From the NCBI GenBank assembly GCA_947625405.1, contig CANQOF010000002.1:62001-126000 (forward strand): a DNA stretch of 64,000 nt, read 5' to 3'. The notes under the pieces were generated by a model. That model was not told where the DNA came from. It made no database searches and saw only the letters and a list, made by a program, of their open reading frames with translations. The DNA comes from an uncultured Atopobiaceae bacterium (GTDB lineage Bacteria; Actinomycetota; Coriobacteriia; Coriobacteriales; Atopobiaceae). Positions 26,816 to 35,952 of this stretch are shown piece by piece (positions within the stretch are counted from its first letter, which is position 1; each line of letters begins with the position of its first letter). The translations under genes and the position numbers were made by a program.

Positions 26816-27559
26816 ATGGAAGACCTCGACCAGCTGAGCGCGGGATCGCTCAAGGGCACGCTCGAGGCGATGCTCCTCGTGTCCACCGACCCCACTCCCG
26901 CGACGGATTTCGCGAAGGTGCTCCAGGCGACGCCGGGCGAGGTGGTGGAGGCGCTTTCGGATCTCTCCGCCGAGTACGCGGACAAGGGGCGCGGCTTCGC
27001 GCTTCGCGAGGTGGCGGGAGGATGGAGGCTCTCCACCCCGCCCGCCTACCACGACGCGGTGGAGAGGCTCGTGCTTTCCTGGGACACCCGCAAGCTCACC
27101 CAGGCGGCGCTCGAGACGCTCGCCGTGATCGCCTACCTCCAGCCCCTCACGCGAGACGGCGTGCGGGCGATCCGCGGCGTGAATTCCGACGGCACGATCT
27201 CCTCGCTCGTGGATAAGGGGCTCGTGCGCGAGGTGGGGAGGGACACCTCTCCCGGCCAGCCGATCCTCTACGGCACCACGCGCCGCTTCCTCGAGCGTTT
27301 CGGGTTGAAATCCACGAAGGACCTCCCACCGCTCGAGGAGTTCGCGCCCGACGAGGCCACGAGGCGATTCATCGTCGAGCGGCTGTCGGGCACCTCGATC
27401 GGCCTTGCGGGCGAAGACGCAAGCGACGTGGAGCTCGTGGACGTGGCCGAGCTTGGGACTGAGGCCGAGCTTGAGGATGAGGTTGAGGCTCGCTCCGCGG
27501 TCGAGCGAAAGGCTCAAGCTGGCCCTGAGGAGGGCGATGCAACCCTCGAGCACAGATGA
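26816..27559 (+). CDS. scpB: Segregation and condensation protein B
   Basis: ScpB dimerises through winged helices and binds ScpA. The 247-residue protein has LKGTLEAMLLVSTDPTPA, the ALETLAVIAYLQPLTRDGVRAIRGVNSDG core and GQPILYGTTRRFLERFGL, all typical. The last 45 residues form an acidic, low-complexity tail (Glu, Val, Ala). The 3' end overlaps the pseudouridine synthase gene by 23 bases. Confidence 0.95.
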   Translation: MEDLDQLSAGSLKGTLEAMLLVSTDPTPATDFAKVLQATPGEVVEALSDLSAEYADKGRGFALREVAGGWRLSTPPAYHDAVERLVLSWDTRKLTQAALETLAVIAYLQPLTRDGVRAIRGVNSDGTISSLVDKGLVREVGRDTSPGQPILYGTTRRFLERFGLKSTKDLPPLEEFAPDEATRRFIVERLSGTSIGLAGEDASDVELVDVAELGTEAELEDEVEARSAVERKAQAGPEEGDATLEHR

Positions 27560-28322
27560 GCGTCTCGTGCCGATGCGCCTCCAGCGATTCCTCGCGAGGG
27601 CGGGCGTGGCGAGCAGGCGCGGCTCCGAAAACCTCATGACCGCGGGGCGCGTGCGCGTGAACGGCGAGGTCGTGACGGAGCTCGGGAGCCGCGTGGATCC
27701 GCGGACGGACGTCGTGAGCGTCGACGGGCGCGAGGTGCGCCTCGGCGAGGCGCCCGCCTACCTCATGCTCAACAAACCCGCGGGCTATCTCTGCACGATG
27801 CGCGATCCTCGAGGGCGCCCCACCGTCGCCGAGCTCATGCCCCTCGAGGACCACCCCGGCCTCTTTTGCGTGGGGCGCCTCGACAAGGACACGACGGGGC
27901 TCCTCCTCTTCACCACCGACGGCGACGCCGCGCAGCGCCTCCTCCATCCCTCGTATGAGAAGGAGAAGCGCTACCTCGCCCTCATCGATCGCCCGCTCTC
28001 GGCACGGGCTCGCCTTGCGCTCGAGCGGGGCATCGCGCTCGATGACGGTCCCGCGGCCCCGGCGAAGGTGCGCGAGCTCGGTGCCGAGGAGGCGCGTGGC
28101 GTGCCCTTTGCCATCGCGAAGTGGCCCCACGGGGCCGCCGCCGTGGAGCTCACGATCCACGAGGGGCGGAAGCACCAGGTGAAGCGCATGTTCAAGGCGG
28201 TGGGGCGCGAGGTGCTCGCCCTGCATCGCGCCTCGTTCGGGCCGCTCGAGCTTGGCGAGCTTGCCCTCGGCGCCTGGCGCGAGCTCACGCATGATGAGGT
28301 CTCGGCGCTGCGCGCCCTTTAG
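27537..28322 (+). CDS. rluB: RluB/RsuA-family rRNA pseudouridine synthase
   Basis: The 261-residue enzyme converts uridine to pseudouridine in rRNA. It has an N-terminal S4 RNA-binding domain (MRLQRFLARAGVASRRGSE) and the catalytic GRLDKDTTGLLLFTTDGDAAQ with its Asp, followed by EGRKHQVKRMFKAVG. The ATG at 27537 is chosen because GAGGAGGG sits just upstream inside scpB; starts at 27567 (GTG) or 27573 (ATG) would also keep the S4 domain. The scpA-scpB-rluB-cmk order is common in Gram-positives. Confidence 0.93.
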   Translation: MQPSSTDERLVPMRLQRFLARAGVASRRGSENLMTAGRVRVNGEVVTELGSRVDPRTDVVSVDGREVRLGEAPAYLMLNKPAGYLCTMRDPRGRPTVAELMPLEDHPGLFCVGRLDKDTTGLLLFTTDGDAAQRLLHPSYEKEKRYLALIDRPLSARARLALERGIALDDGPAAPAKVRELGAEEARGVPFAIAKWPHGAAAVELTIHEGRKHQVKRMFKAVGREVLALHRASFGPLELGELALGAWRELTHDEVSALRAL

Positions 28323-28325
28323 AAT
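28320..28325 (+). promoter_or_regulatory. Possible -10 box ahead of cmk
   Basis: TAGAAT overlaps the rluB stop codon, 38 bases before cmk. It lies in a small GCGCCC/GGGCGC hairpin. No -35 is clear. Confidence 0.35.
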
Positions 28326-28363
28326 GGGCGCGTGATAGGCCAGCGCCCCAAGGGAGGAAGCGC

Positions 28364-29908
28364 ATGATCGTTGCCATCGACGGGCCGGCGGGCTCCGGGA
28401 AGTCCACGGTCGCCAAGCTCGTGGCCGCGCGTAAGGGCTACGCGTTCCTCGACACGGGCGCGATGTATCGCGCGCTCACGCTCGCCTGCCTCGAGCACGG
28501 CGTGGACGTCTTAGACGCGCGGGCGGTGATCGCCGAGGTGCGCGGGCATAAGGTGGGCTTCGCGGGAGAGGATGACCAGGACCTCCACGCGACGCTCGAC
28601 GGGCGCAACGTGGCGCGCGAGATCCGCACGCCCGAGGTGGACGCCTCCGTGTCGGCGGTGGCGGCCGTCCCCGAGGTGCGGGAGTTCCTGCTCGGCCAGC
28701 AGCGCGCCTTCGCCGAGGGCCACGACGTCGTCGCCGAGGGAAGGGACATCGGCACGGTCGTCTTTCCGAATGCCGACGTGAAGATCTACCTCGACGCCGA
28801 TCCCGCGGTGCGCGCGCGTCGGCGCGCGATCCAGGCCGCGGGTGGCAACGCGGCCACGGGAGATGACGCGGGGGTGGGCGAGGAGGCCGAGGCGGAGGCG
28901 CTTCGGGCCCTCAAGGCGCGAGACGAGCGCGACAGCACCCGCGAGGTGGCTCCGCTCACGATGGCCGAGGACGCGACCCTCGTGGACACGACGAACCTCA
29001 CCCTTGAGGACACGGTCGACGTGATCTGCGCGCTCACCGGCATCAACGCGCTCACGAAGGACCACCGCCAGGAGAAGCGCAAGAAGCAGGTGGCCAGGGA
29101 GAGGCAGGAGACGGGCAGGGTGGCGCGCGCGGTGTCCCCGGAGCTTCGCGACAGGACGCCCTACGACGAGAAGCTTGCGCCCATGCGCCACTTCCACAAC
29201 TCCTTCGACGACTACTACGACCACGCCTTGGCCGACTACCCGCTGCTCACGCGCCTTCTCTACGACATGATCGGCTGGGGGGTCTTCTGCGTCACGAAGC
29301 TCGTGTGGCCGTGGAGGTTCGAGGACGACGCCGCGTACTTCGAATGGCTGAAAGCCCAGGACAGGGGCACCGTCGTCATCATGAACCACGTGTCGATGAT
29401 CGAGCCGGTGGTGACGGTCACGCACTTCTGGCGGAAGGGCCTTCGCCTGCGCGCCATCTACAAGGAGGATTTCAACCGCTTCACCTTCATGCACTGGGTC
29501 TTCACGCGCATCGGCTGCATCCCCGTCTCGCGGGGCACCTCCGACATGAAGGCGCTTCGACGCGCCCAGCACGCGCTTGAGCGAGGGGAGAACATCCTCA
29601 TCTACCCCGAGGGCACGCGCGTGAGGCACGAGGGCGACGAGGTGGAGGCGATGGGTGGCTTCGCCCTCATCGCGAGGATGGCGAAGACCGGCGTCACGCC
29701 GATGGCCGTGGTGGGGGCGCGCAAGCAGCACCATGGCCCCACCCTCAAGCGCAGGCACAGCTTCATCAAGATCGGCAAGGCGATCACCTTCGGCTCGCTC
29801 GGGGTGAAGGGGAGGAAGGCCCAGCTCGAGGCGATGGAGGCGCGTGCGATGGCGCGCGTGTGGGAGCTTCGCGACGCGCTTCGCGAAGAGCATCCGGGCG
29901 AGGACTAG
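28364..29908 (+). CDS. cmk: Cytidylate kinase fused to PlsC-type acyltransferase
   Basis: The 514-residue protein is bifunctional. Residues 1-225 are cytidylate kinase (P-loop GPAGSGKST, FLDTGAMYRALTL, VAEGRDIGTVVFP, RDERDS), which makes CDP. After a charged linker (about 226-290), residues 291-514 form a 1-acylglycerol-3-phosphate acyltransferase domain with YPEGTR at 414-419. The acyltransferase catalytic motif reads NHVSMIEP: H342 is present, but the usual Asp of H-x4-D is Glu (E347). Separate cmk and plsC neighbours are common in Gram-positives, so a gene fusion is credible. AGGGAGGAA precedes the ATG. Confidence 0.93.
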   Translation: MIVAIDGPAGSGKSTVAKLVAARKGYAFLDTGAMYRALTLACLEHGVDVLDARAVIAEVRGHKVGFAGEDDQDLHATLDGRNVAREIRTPEVDASVSAVAAVPEVREFLLGQQRAFAEGHDVVAEGRDIGTVVFPNADVKIYLDADPAVRARRRAIQAAGGNAATGDDAGVGEEAEAEALRALKARDERDSTREVAPLTMAEDATLVDTTNLTLEDTVDVICALTGINALTKDHRQEKRKKQVARERQETGRVARAVSPELRDRTPYDEKLAPMRHFHNSFDDYYDHALADYPLLTRLLYDMIGWGVFCVTKLVWPWRFEDDAAYFEWLKAQDRGTVVIMNHVSMIEPVVTVTHFWRKGLRLRAIYKEDFNRFTFMHWVFTRIGCIPVSRGTSDMKALRRAQHALERGENILIYPEGTRVRHEGDEVEAMGGFALIARMAKTGVTPMAVVGARKQHHGPTLKRRHSFIKIGKAITFGSLGVKGRKAQLEAMEARAMARVWELRDALREEHPGED

Positions 29909-30774
29909 TGCCCCTCGAGGTCGCGGAAAAGGCGGGAGCCTGCTTCGGCGTGGAACGCGCGCTCGCGCTGGTGGAGCGCACGCTCGACGAGGCCACGGGG
30001 CCGGTCGCGACGCTTGGCCCCCTCATCCACAATCCCTCGGTGGTGGATGAGCTCGCCTCGCGCGGGGTGCGCGCGGTGGACGAGCCTCCCCACGCGCCGG
30101 GCACCACGCTCGTCATTCGCTCCCACGGGGTGGCGCCCGAGGTAGTCGAGCTCGCAAGGGAGCGCGGGCTTCGCGTGGTGGACGCCACCTGCCCGTACGT
30201 GAAGCAAGCCCAGAGGGCCGCGCGTGAGCACCTCTTGGCGGGGCGGCAGGTCGTCGTCCTCGGGGAGGCGGGCCATCCCGAGGTGGATGGCATCCTCGCG
30301 AACGCGCCCGGAGCCATCGCCGTCACGAAGCCCGAGGACCTCGGGGGCCTTCAGCGCGGGGTGAGCGTGGGGCTCGTCTCGCAGACGACGCAGACGACCG
30401 AGCGATTCGCTCGCATCGAGCGGGCGCTTCGCGAGCAAGGCCACGAGGTGGTGGCGTCGCGCACGATCTGCGCGGCCACGCGCCAGAGGCAGGAGGCGGC
30501 CGTCGAGCTCTCGAAGCGGGTAGACGAGATGATCATCATCGGAGGGCGCAATTCGGCGAACACGACGCGCCTCGCTAAGCTCTGCGCGAAGCATTGCCCC
30601 ACCCACCACGTCGAGGGTCCGAAGGAGCTGGATCCGCGCTGGTTCAAAGCGGGTATGAAGACAGGAGTGAGCGCGGGCGCCTCGACCCCGAGGGCGCAGA
30701 TCGAGGCGGTGTGCCGCGCCATCGAGAAATTGCTCGGCGAAGGGGGCGAGGGTCCGTGGCAAAGCCCATCGTGA
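29908..30774 (+). CDS. ispH: 4-hydroxy-3-methylbut-2-enyl diphosphate reductase
   Basis: IspH is the last enzyme of the MEP pathway, yielding IPP and DMAPP. The 288-residue protein has the three cluster cysteines (C12 in AGACFGV, C95 in DATCPYV, C188 in RTICAAT), the histidines of SHG and GEAGHPEV, and SQTTQT. The GTG at 29908 overlaps the cmk stop by one base; an upstream ATG at 29860 would add unrelated residues. The cmk-plsC-ispH linkage is widespread in Gram-positives. Confidence 0.95.
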   Translation: MPLEVAEKAGACFGVERALALVERTLDEATGPVATLGPLIHNPSVVDELASRGVRAVDEPPHAPGTTLVIRSHGVAPEVVELARERGLRVVDATCPYVKQAQRAAREHLLAGRQVVVLGEAGHPEVDGILANAPGAIAVTKPEDLGGLQRGVSVGLVSQTTQTTERFARIERALREQGHEVVASRTICAATRQRQEAAVELSKRVDEMIIIGGRNSANTTRLAKLCAKHCPTHHVEGPKELDPRWFKAGMKTGVSAGASTPRAQIEAVCRAIEKLLGEGGEGPWQSPS

Positions 30775-32075
30775 GCGTCGTGGGGCGACCGAACGTGGGC
30801 AAGTCCACGCTCGTGAACCGCCTCTCCGAGCGTCGCGCCGCCATCGTCGACGCGGAGCGCGGGGTCACGCGGGATCGCTCCTACCACGAGGCCGATTGGA
30901 ACGGGCGCGAGTTCGTGCTCGTCGATACGGGCGGCATCGAGCCCCAGAACGCCGACGATCGCTTCTCCGCGGCCATCCGCGAGCAGGCGCTCCAAGCCCT
31001 CGCGGAATCCGACGCGGTGCTCTTTGTGGTGGACGCCACCGCGGGGGCCACCGCCGAGGACGAGGAGGTGGCGCGTCGCCTTCGCCGCGCGCAGGTGCCC
31101 GTGCTCCTCGTGGCGAACAAGGTCGACGGCGACGCCCAGGAAGCCAACCTCTGGGAGCTCCTCAGCCTCGGTGCGGGAGAGCCCTATCCGGTGTCCGCCG
31201 TGCACGGGCGCGGCACGGGGGACCTCCTCGACGCGCTCGTGGAGGTGTTTCCCGAAGAGCCCGCCGCCTCTGAGGATCGCTATCCCGAGGGCTGCGTGAA
31301 CGTGGCGATCGTGGGGCGCCCGAACGTGGGCAAGTCGTCGCTCGTGAACTGCATCTCGGGAAGCGAGCGCTCGATCGTCTCCGACGTGGCGGGCACCACG
31401 CGCGACGCCGTGGACATCGTCGTCGAGCACGGGAGCGCGCTCTACCGCCTCGTGGACACCGCGGGCCTCCGCAAGCGCGCCAACGTGACGGAGAACGTCG
31501 AGTACTACTCCACCCTTCGCGGCCTCCAGGCGCTCGACGAGGCCGACCTCGCATTCCTCGTGATCGACGGCTCGGCGGGCGTGACGGAGCAAGACCAGAA
31601 GATCGCGGGGTTCGCACTCGAGCGCGGCTGCGCGCTCGTGACGGTGCTCAACAAGTGGGATCTCGTGCGCGGCGAGGAGGCGCGCGAGGATCTCCGCATG
31701 TCCATCGCCAGACGGCTGGAGTTTTGCAAATGGGCGCCGCAGGTGGCGGTGAGCGCGCGCTCTGGGCGTGGCATCGACAAGCTCTGGGGCGCCGCGGAGC
31801 TCGCGCTCGAGAACTATCGCCGACGCATTCCCACGCCCGTCGTGAACGACGTGCTCGCGTCCATCCGCGAGAGCGGCCACACGGTGGGGGAGGGCAGGCG
31901 CCACCTTCGCATCTTCTACGGCGCCCAAAGCGCCTCCTGCCCGCCTGCCCTCATGCTCTTCTGCAACCATCCGGATCTCGTGACGGACAATTACCGTCGA
32001 TACTTGGAGCGCCGTTTCCGCGAGGCCGTGGACCTCACGGGCACCCCGCTTCGGCTCGCCTTCAAGAGGAGGTAG
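30756..32075 (+). CDS. der: Ribosome biogenesis GTPase Der (EngA)
   Basis: Der has two GTPase domains in tandem and assists 50S assembly. In the 439-residue protein both P-loops read GRPNVGKS, the first domain has DTGGIE and NKVDG, the second DTAGLRKR and NKWDL, and a KH-like C-terminal domain ends the chain. The GTG at 30756 follows GAAGGGGGCGAGG inside the end of ispH (19-base overlap). Confidence 0.96.
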   Translation: MAKPIVSVVGRPNVGKSTLVNRLSERRAAIVDAERGVTRDRSYHEADWNGREFVLVDTGGIEPQNADDRFSAAIREQALQALAESDAVLFVVDATAGATAEDEEVARRLRRAQVPVLLVANKVDGDAQEANLWELLSLGAGEPYPVSAVHGRGTGDLLDALVEVFPEEPAASEDRYPEGCVNVAIVGRPNVGKSSLVNCISGSERSIVSDVAGTTRDAVDIVVEHGSALYRLVDTAGLRKRANVTENVEYYSTLRGLQALDEADLAFLVIDGSAGVTEQDQKIAGFALERGCALVTVLNKWDLVRGEEAREDLRMSIARRLEFCKWAPQVAVSARSGRGIDKLWGAAELALENYRRRIPTPVVNDVLASIRESGHTVGEGRRHLRIFYGAQSASCPPALMLFCNHPDLVTDNYRRYLERRFREAVDLTGTPLRLAFKRR

Positions 32076-32076
32076 C

Positions 32077-33012
32077 GTGATCACCACTCTCGTCATCGTC
32101 CTTTTGGCGCTCATGGCATCCGCCTACGCCGTCTGCGGCGTTCCCTTTGGTTATCTCATCTCGAAGAAGTCCGCGGGCGTCGATGTGACGCAGGTGGGCT
32201 CCGGAAACATCGGCTCCACGAACGTCGCGAGAACCGTGGGCCTCAAGGCGGGAGCGCTCACGCTCTTCCTCGACGCGGCGAAGGGGTTCGTGTGCGTCTA
32301 CCTCGCGAAGCTCCTGCTCGCCCTCGCGCTCACGGGCGGCGACCTCGCGCCCTTCGCGCCCACCGGCGAGTTTGGCTGGACGATCGCGATGGTCTTCATG
32401 AGCGCCGTCATCGGCCACATCTTCTCGCCCTACCTGCACTTCAAGGGTGGCAAGGGCATCGCCTGCGGTTTCGGCGCGTGCCTCGCCCTCTCGTGGCCAC
32501 TCGCCCTCGCGATCCTCATCGTCTTCCTCGTGTTCTCCATTCCCACGCGCTACGTGTCGCTGGGCTCGCTCGCCGCCTCGATTTCGCTCCCGATCTTCTC
32601 GGCCATCTTCTATTGGCCGATCAACTGGGGCTTTGAAGTGCCGCTCATCTTCGCCGCGGCCGCGGCCGTGTGGGCGCATCGCCTCAACGCCAAGAAGCTC
32701 CTCGCAGGGGAGGAGCGCACGTTCGAGGTGAGGGACGGAAAGGACGATTCCGTGGAACATTCCGATGATTCCGTGCGCGAACTGGAAGAGGTCACGATGG
32801 AGGCGGCGAAGGCCGACGCGGCCCGCGCGCCCAAGGCGGGCGTGGGGCTTCCCTTCGGAGACGAACCCCAGCTCAAGACCGAGATCGACGAGGCCGAGGA
32901 TGACCTCGACGTGGTGAGCGAGGAAGTCGACGCGTTCTCGAATGCGCTCGAGAACGGCGAGGATCCTCTCGAGGCCCTCGACGCGCTCGAGGACGAGGAC
33001 AAGGACGAATAG
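32077..33012 (+). CDS. plsY: Acyl-phosphate:glycerol-3-phosphate acyltransferase with acidic tail
   Basis: PlsY transfers an acyl group from acyl-phosphate to glycerol-3-phosphate, starting phospholipid synthesis. The membrane core (residues about 1-215) shows the motifs GSGNIGSTNVARTVG and HFKGGKGIACGFG. Total length is 311 residues against about 200 in most bacteria; the extra 95 are cytosolic, acidic and rich in Glu, Asp and Ala. GAGGAGGT precedes the GTG start. gpsA, which makes its substrate, follows immediately. Confidence 0.94.
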   Translation: MITTLVIVLLALMASAYAVCGVPFGYLISKKSAGVDVTQVGSGNIGSTNVARTVGLKAGALTLFLDAAKGFVCVYLAKLLLALALTGGDLAPFAPTGEFGWTIAMVFMSAVIGHIFSPYLHFKGGKGIACGFGACLALSWPLALAILIVFLVFSIPTRYVSLGSLAASISLPIFSAIFYWPINWGFEVPLIFAAAAAVWAHRLNAKKLLAGEERTFEVRDGKDDSVEHSDDSVRELEEVTMEAAKADAARAPKAGVGLPFGDEPQLKTEIDEAEDDLDVVSEEVDAFSNALENGEDPLEALDALEDEDKDE

Positions 33013-34059
33013 GTGGACGCCGAAGGTTTCCGCGTGCTCGAGCCGGAGAAGGTGGCCGTCGTAGGGCTCGGCTCCTGGGGCACGGCCATCGCGAGCCTCG
33101 CCGCCCCCCACGTGGGGGAGGTCTGTGGTTGGGACTACCTCGAAGCCGTGGTGGAGGGCGTGAATCTCACCCACCGCAATCCCTCGTACGCCACGGGCTG
33201 CGTGCTCCCCGACAACGTGCGCGCCACGAGCGACCTCGCGGAGGCGGTCTCGGGCGCGAGCGCCGTCCTCGTGGCCACGCCATCCGCCTTCCTGCGCTCG
33301 ACGTGCGCGAAGTTCGCGCCGTTTCTCCCTGCGAGCGTGCCGGTGCTCGTGCTCGCGAAGGGCATCGAGCGCGAAACCGGGCTCCTCGTCTACCAAGTGG
33401 CGGCCGACGAGCTCGGCGGCGAGGAGCGCGTGGCGCTCATCTCTGGCCCGAACCACTCCGAGGAGGTGGTGCTCGGCCTTCCCGCGGCCACGGTCTGCGG
33501 GGCCGCGAATGCCGAGCTCGTGGAGGTGTTTCGGCAGATCCTCGGCTCAGAGCGCTTCCGCATCTACGGCTCCAAGGACCGCATCGGGGTCGCCGCGTGC
33601 GGCGCCCTCAAGAACATCGTGGCCATCGCCTGCGGCATCGCGAGCGGCATGGGGCTCGGCGACAACACGATCGCCGTCCTCATGACGCGCGGCCTCGCCG
33701 AGATGACGCGCATCGCCTACGCGCTCGGCGCGCAACCGCTCACCTGCATGGGCCTTGCCGGCATGGGCGACCTCGTGGCCACCTGCAACTCCCCGTACTC
33801 GAGGAACCGCACCTTCGGCCAGGCCTTCGTGGCGGGAGAGACGCTCGCGGAGTACGAGGCGCGCACCTCGATGGTGGTCGAGGGCTATCGCGCGGCCGCA
33901 AGCGCGCACGACCTCGCGGCGCGGCTCGGCGTGGAGGCGCCGCTCGTGGATAGCGTCTATCGTGTGCTCTACGAGGATTCGCCGCTCGAGCGGGAAGTGA
34001 GAGATCTTCTCTCGAGGGAGCCCCGCACGGAGTTCTACGGCATCGACGACGCGTCGTGA
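33013..34059 (+). CDS. gpsA: Glycerol-3-phosphate dehydrogenase [NAD(P)+]
   Basis: GpsA reduces dihydroxyacetone phosphate to glycerol-3-phosphate, the acceptor used by PlsY. The 348-residue protein has the nucleotide-binding VVGLGSWGTAIA near the start, LVLAKGIERETG, SGPNHSEEV and the catalytic AACGALKNIVAIACG region. The GTG start abuts the plsY stop; GTG codons at 33034 and 33052 are possible alternatives. Confidence 0.95.
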   Translation: MDAEGFRVLEPEKVAVVGLGSWGTAIASLAAPHVGEVCGWDYLEAVVEGVNLTHRNPSYATGCVLPDNVRATSDLAEAVSGASAVLVATPSAFLRSTCAKFAPFLPASVPVLVLAKGIERETGLLVYQVAADELGGEERVALISGPNHSEEVVLGLPAATVCGAANAELVEVFRQILGSERFRIYGSKDRIGVAACGALKNIVAIACGIASGMGLGDNTIAVLMTRGLAEMTRIAYALGAQPLTCMGLAGMGDLVATCNSPYSRNRTFGQAFVAGETLAEYEARTSMVVEGYRAAASAHDLAARLGVEAPLVDSVYRVLYEDSPLEREVRDLLSREPRTEFYGIDDAS

Positions 34060-34082
34060 GCACGATGCGCGAAGGAGTGGCC

Positions 34083-34772
34083 ATGCCAGAAACGCTCGGC
34101 ACCGATCGCACTTCGCCCGTGCGCATCGCCCCCTCCATCCTCTCCGCCGACCTCCTTCGCCTCGGCGAGGAGATCGAGGACATCTCCACCGCCGATTTCA
34201 TCCACGTGGACGTGATGGATGGCGTGTGGGTGCCCCACCTCACCTTCGGGCCCGACGTGATCATGGCGTCGAGGCGCGCGAGCTCGCTTCCCGTGGATTG
34301 CCACCTCATGGTGGAGGACCCCGCGCCGATCGCCCTCCAAGCCGCCGAGGCGGGAGCCCGCTACGTGAGCTTCCATATCGAGGCGTGCCCGCTCGCGCAT
34401 CGCCTCGCCCAGGAGCTCCGCGCCAAGGGCGCCCACCCCGCGATCGCGCTCAATCCCGCGACGCCCGTCTCGGCGCTCGAGGAGATCGCGCAGTACGTGG
34501 ACATGGTCGTTGTCATGGGCGTTGAGCCGGGCTTTTCCGGGCAGGCGTTCATCCCGCGCACGGTGGGGAAGGTGCGCGAGCTCGCCGAGCTGAGAGACGC
34601 GCGCGCCCTTGATTTCCTCATCGAGGTGGACGGCGGCGTATCGCTCGAGAACGCGGGCGCGCTCGCGGAGGCTGGCACCGACGTGTTCGTGGCGGGGAGC
34701 TTCGTCTTCGGGGCGAGCGATCGTGCGGCGGCCATCGCGAGCCTGCGGGCCGCCGCCGAGGCAGGCTACTGA
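34083..34772 (+). CDS. rpe: Ribulose-phosphate 3-epimerase
   Basis: Rpe interconverts ribulose-5-P and xylulose-5-P. The 229-residue TIM barrel shows IAPSILSADLLRL, FIHVDVMDG, CHLMVEDP, MGVEPGFSGQAF and EVDGGVS, covering the metal and phosphate sites. The ATG at 34083 follows AAGGAG; an in-frame GTG at 34056 overlaps the gpsA stop but adds a poorly conserved leader. Confidence 0.95.
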   Translation: MPETLGTDRTSPVRIAPSILSADLLRLGEEIEDISTADFIHVDVMDGVWVPHLTFGPDVIMASRRASSLPVDCHLMVEDPAPIALQAAEAGARYVSFHIEACPLAHRLAQELRAKGAHPAIALNPATPVSALEEIAQYVDMVVVMGVEPGFSGQAFIPRTVGKVRELAELRDARALDFLIEVDGGVSLENAGALAEAGTDVFVAGSFVFGASDRAAAIASLRAAAEAGY

Positions 34773-34776
34773 GCGC

Positions 34777-35952
34777 ATGGCCGATCGCTCCCACATCTAC
34801 CTCGACTACGCCGCCTCGGCGCCGGTGCGAGGGATTGCGCTCGACGCGGAGGCCGCGTATCGCGAGGAGCCCTTCGCGCCCGCCAACCCCAACTCGCTCC
34901 ACACCATGGGGCGTGAGGCGGCGCGCGTGCTCGGCGAGGCGCGCTCCGCGCTCGCGCGTGCGCTCGGAGGGGGCTTCCGGCCGCTTGACGTGGCCTTTTC
35001 CGGCGGGGGGACCGAGGCGAACAACCTCTGCGCGCTCGGCCTTGCCGAGGGGAAGCGCCGCGCGGAGGGGAAGCGCCGCCGCGTGCTCATCTCCTCGATC
35101 GAGCATGATTCCGTGCTCGACCTCGCTCCGGAGTTCAAGGCGAGGGGCTTCGAGGTTTGCCTCGTGAGGCCGGATGCGCGAGGCGTGGTGGGAGTCCCGC
35201 AGCTCGAGCGAGAGCTCGCGGACGACGTCGCGCTCGTGGCGGTGACGGCGGCGAACAACGAGACGGGCGCCGTCCAGCCGGTGGGAGAGCTCGCGCGCGC
35301 CGCGCACGCCAAGGGCGCGCTCTTCATGACGGACGCGATCCAGGCCTTTTGCCACGTGCCGATCGACCTCTCCGAGGTGGACGCCGTCACGCTCGCCGCG
35401 CATAAGATCGGCGCCATTCCGGGAGTGGGCGCCTTCGCCGTGCGGCATGGTCGTCCCTTCAAGCCGAATTCGTTCGGCGGGGGCCAGGAAATGGGTCGTC
35501 GCGCGGGCACGCAGGACGTGGCGGGGGCGCGCGCCTTCGCGGCGACCGCCGCCGCGCTCATGCCCGAGCTCGAGCGGCACGCGCGCGAGACCTCCGAGCA
35601 GGCGAAATGGCTCTCCGAAAAGCTCACCGAGCTCCCTCGCGTGAGGGCGACGACCGACCTTCCCTATAACGGCGCCTCCCGCCTTCCCGGCATCGTGAAC
35701 GTGCTCGTGGAGGGGATGGAATCGGAGACCCTCATCCTCGCCCTCGACGACGCGGGCTTCGAGGTGTCGGCGGGGTCCGCCTGCTCGTCGGGCTCGCTCG
35801 ACCCCTCGCACGTGCTCACGGCCATGGGCATCCCTCGCGACCTCGCCCTCGGGGCGCTCAGGATCTCCTTCGACGAGCGCGTGGCGCGCGCCGACCTCGA
35901 GGCGTTTCTCCGGGCGTTCTCAGCGATCGTGGCTCCAAGGGGGAAGCGTTGA
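34777..35952 (+). CDS. iscS: Cysteine desulfurase, NifS/IscS-like
   Basis: The PLP enzyme takes sulfur from cysteine as a persulfide. The 391-residue protein has YLDYAASAPV at the start, GGTEANNL, the PLP lysine in LAAHKIGAIPG and the catalytic cysteine in SAGSACSSGSLDPSHVL. It is followed with a 3-base overlap by mnmA, so its probable job is to supply sulfur for tRNA thiolation; a wider iron-sulfur role is possible. No iscU or sufU is visible in the window. Confidence 0.92.
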   Translation: MADRSHIYLDYAASAPVRGIALDAEAAYREEPFAPANPNSLHTMGREAARVLGEARSALARALGGGFRPLDVAFSGGGTEANNLCALGLAEGKRRAEGKRRRVLISSIEHDSVLDLAPEFKARGFEVCLVRPDARGVVGVPQLERELADDVALVAVTAANNETGAVQPVGELARAAHAKGALFMTDAIQAFCHVPIDLSEVDAVTLAAHKIGAIPGVGAFAVRHGRPFKPNSFGGGQEMGRRAGTQDVAGARAFAATAAALMPELERHARETSEQAKWLSEKLTELPRVRATTDLPYNGASRLPGIVNVLVEGMESETLILALDDAGFEVSAGSACSSGSLDPSHVLTAMGIPRDLALGALRISFDERVARADLEAFLRAFSAIVAPRGKR

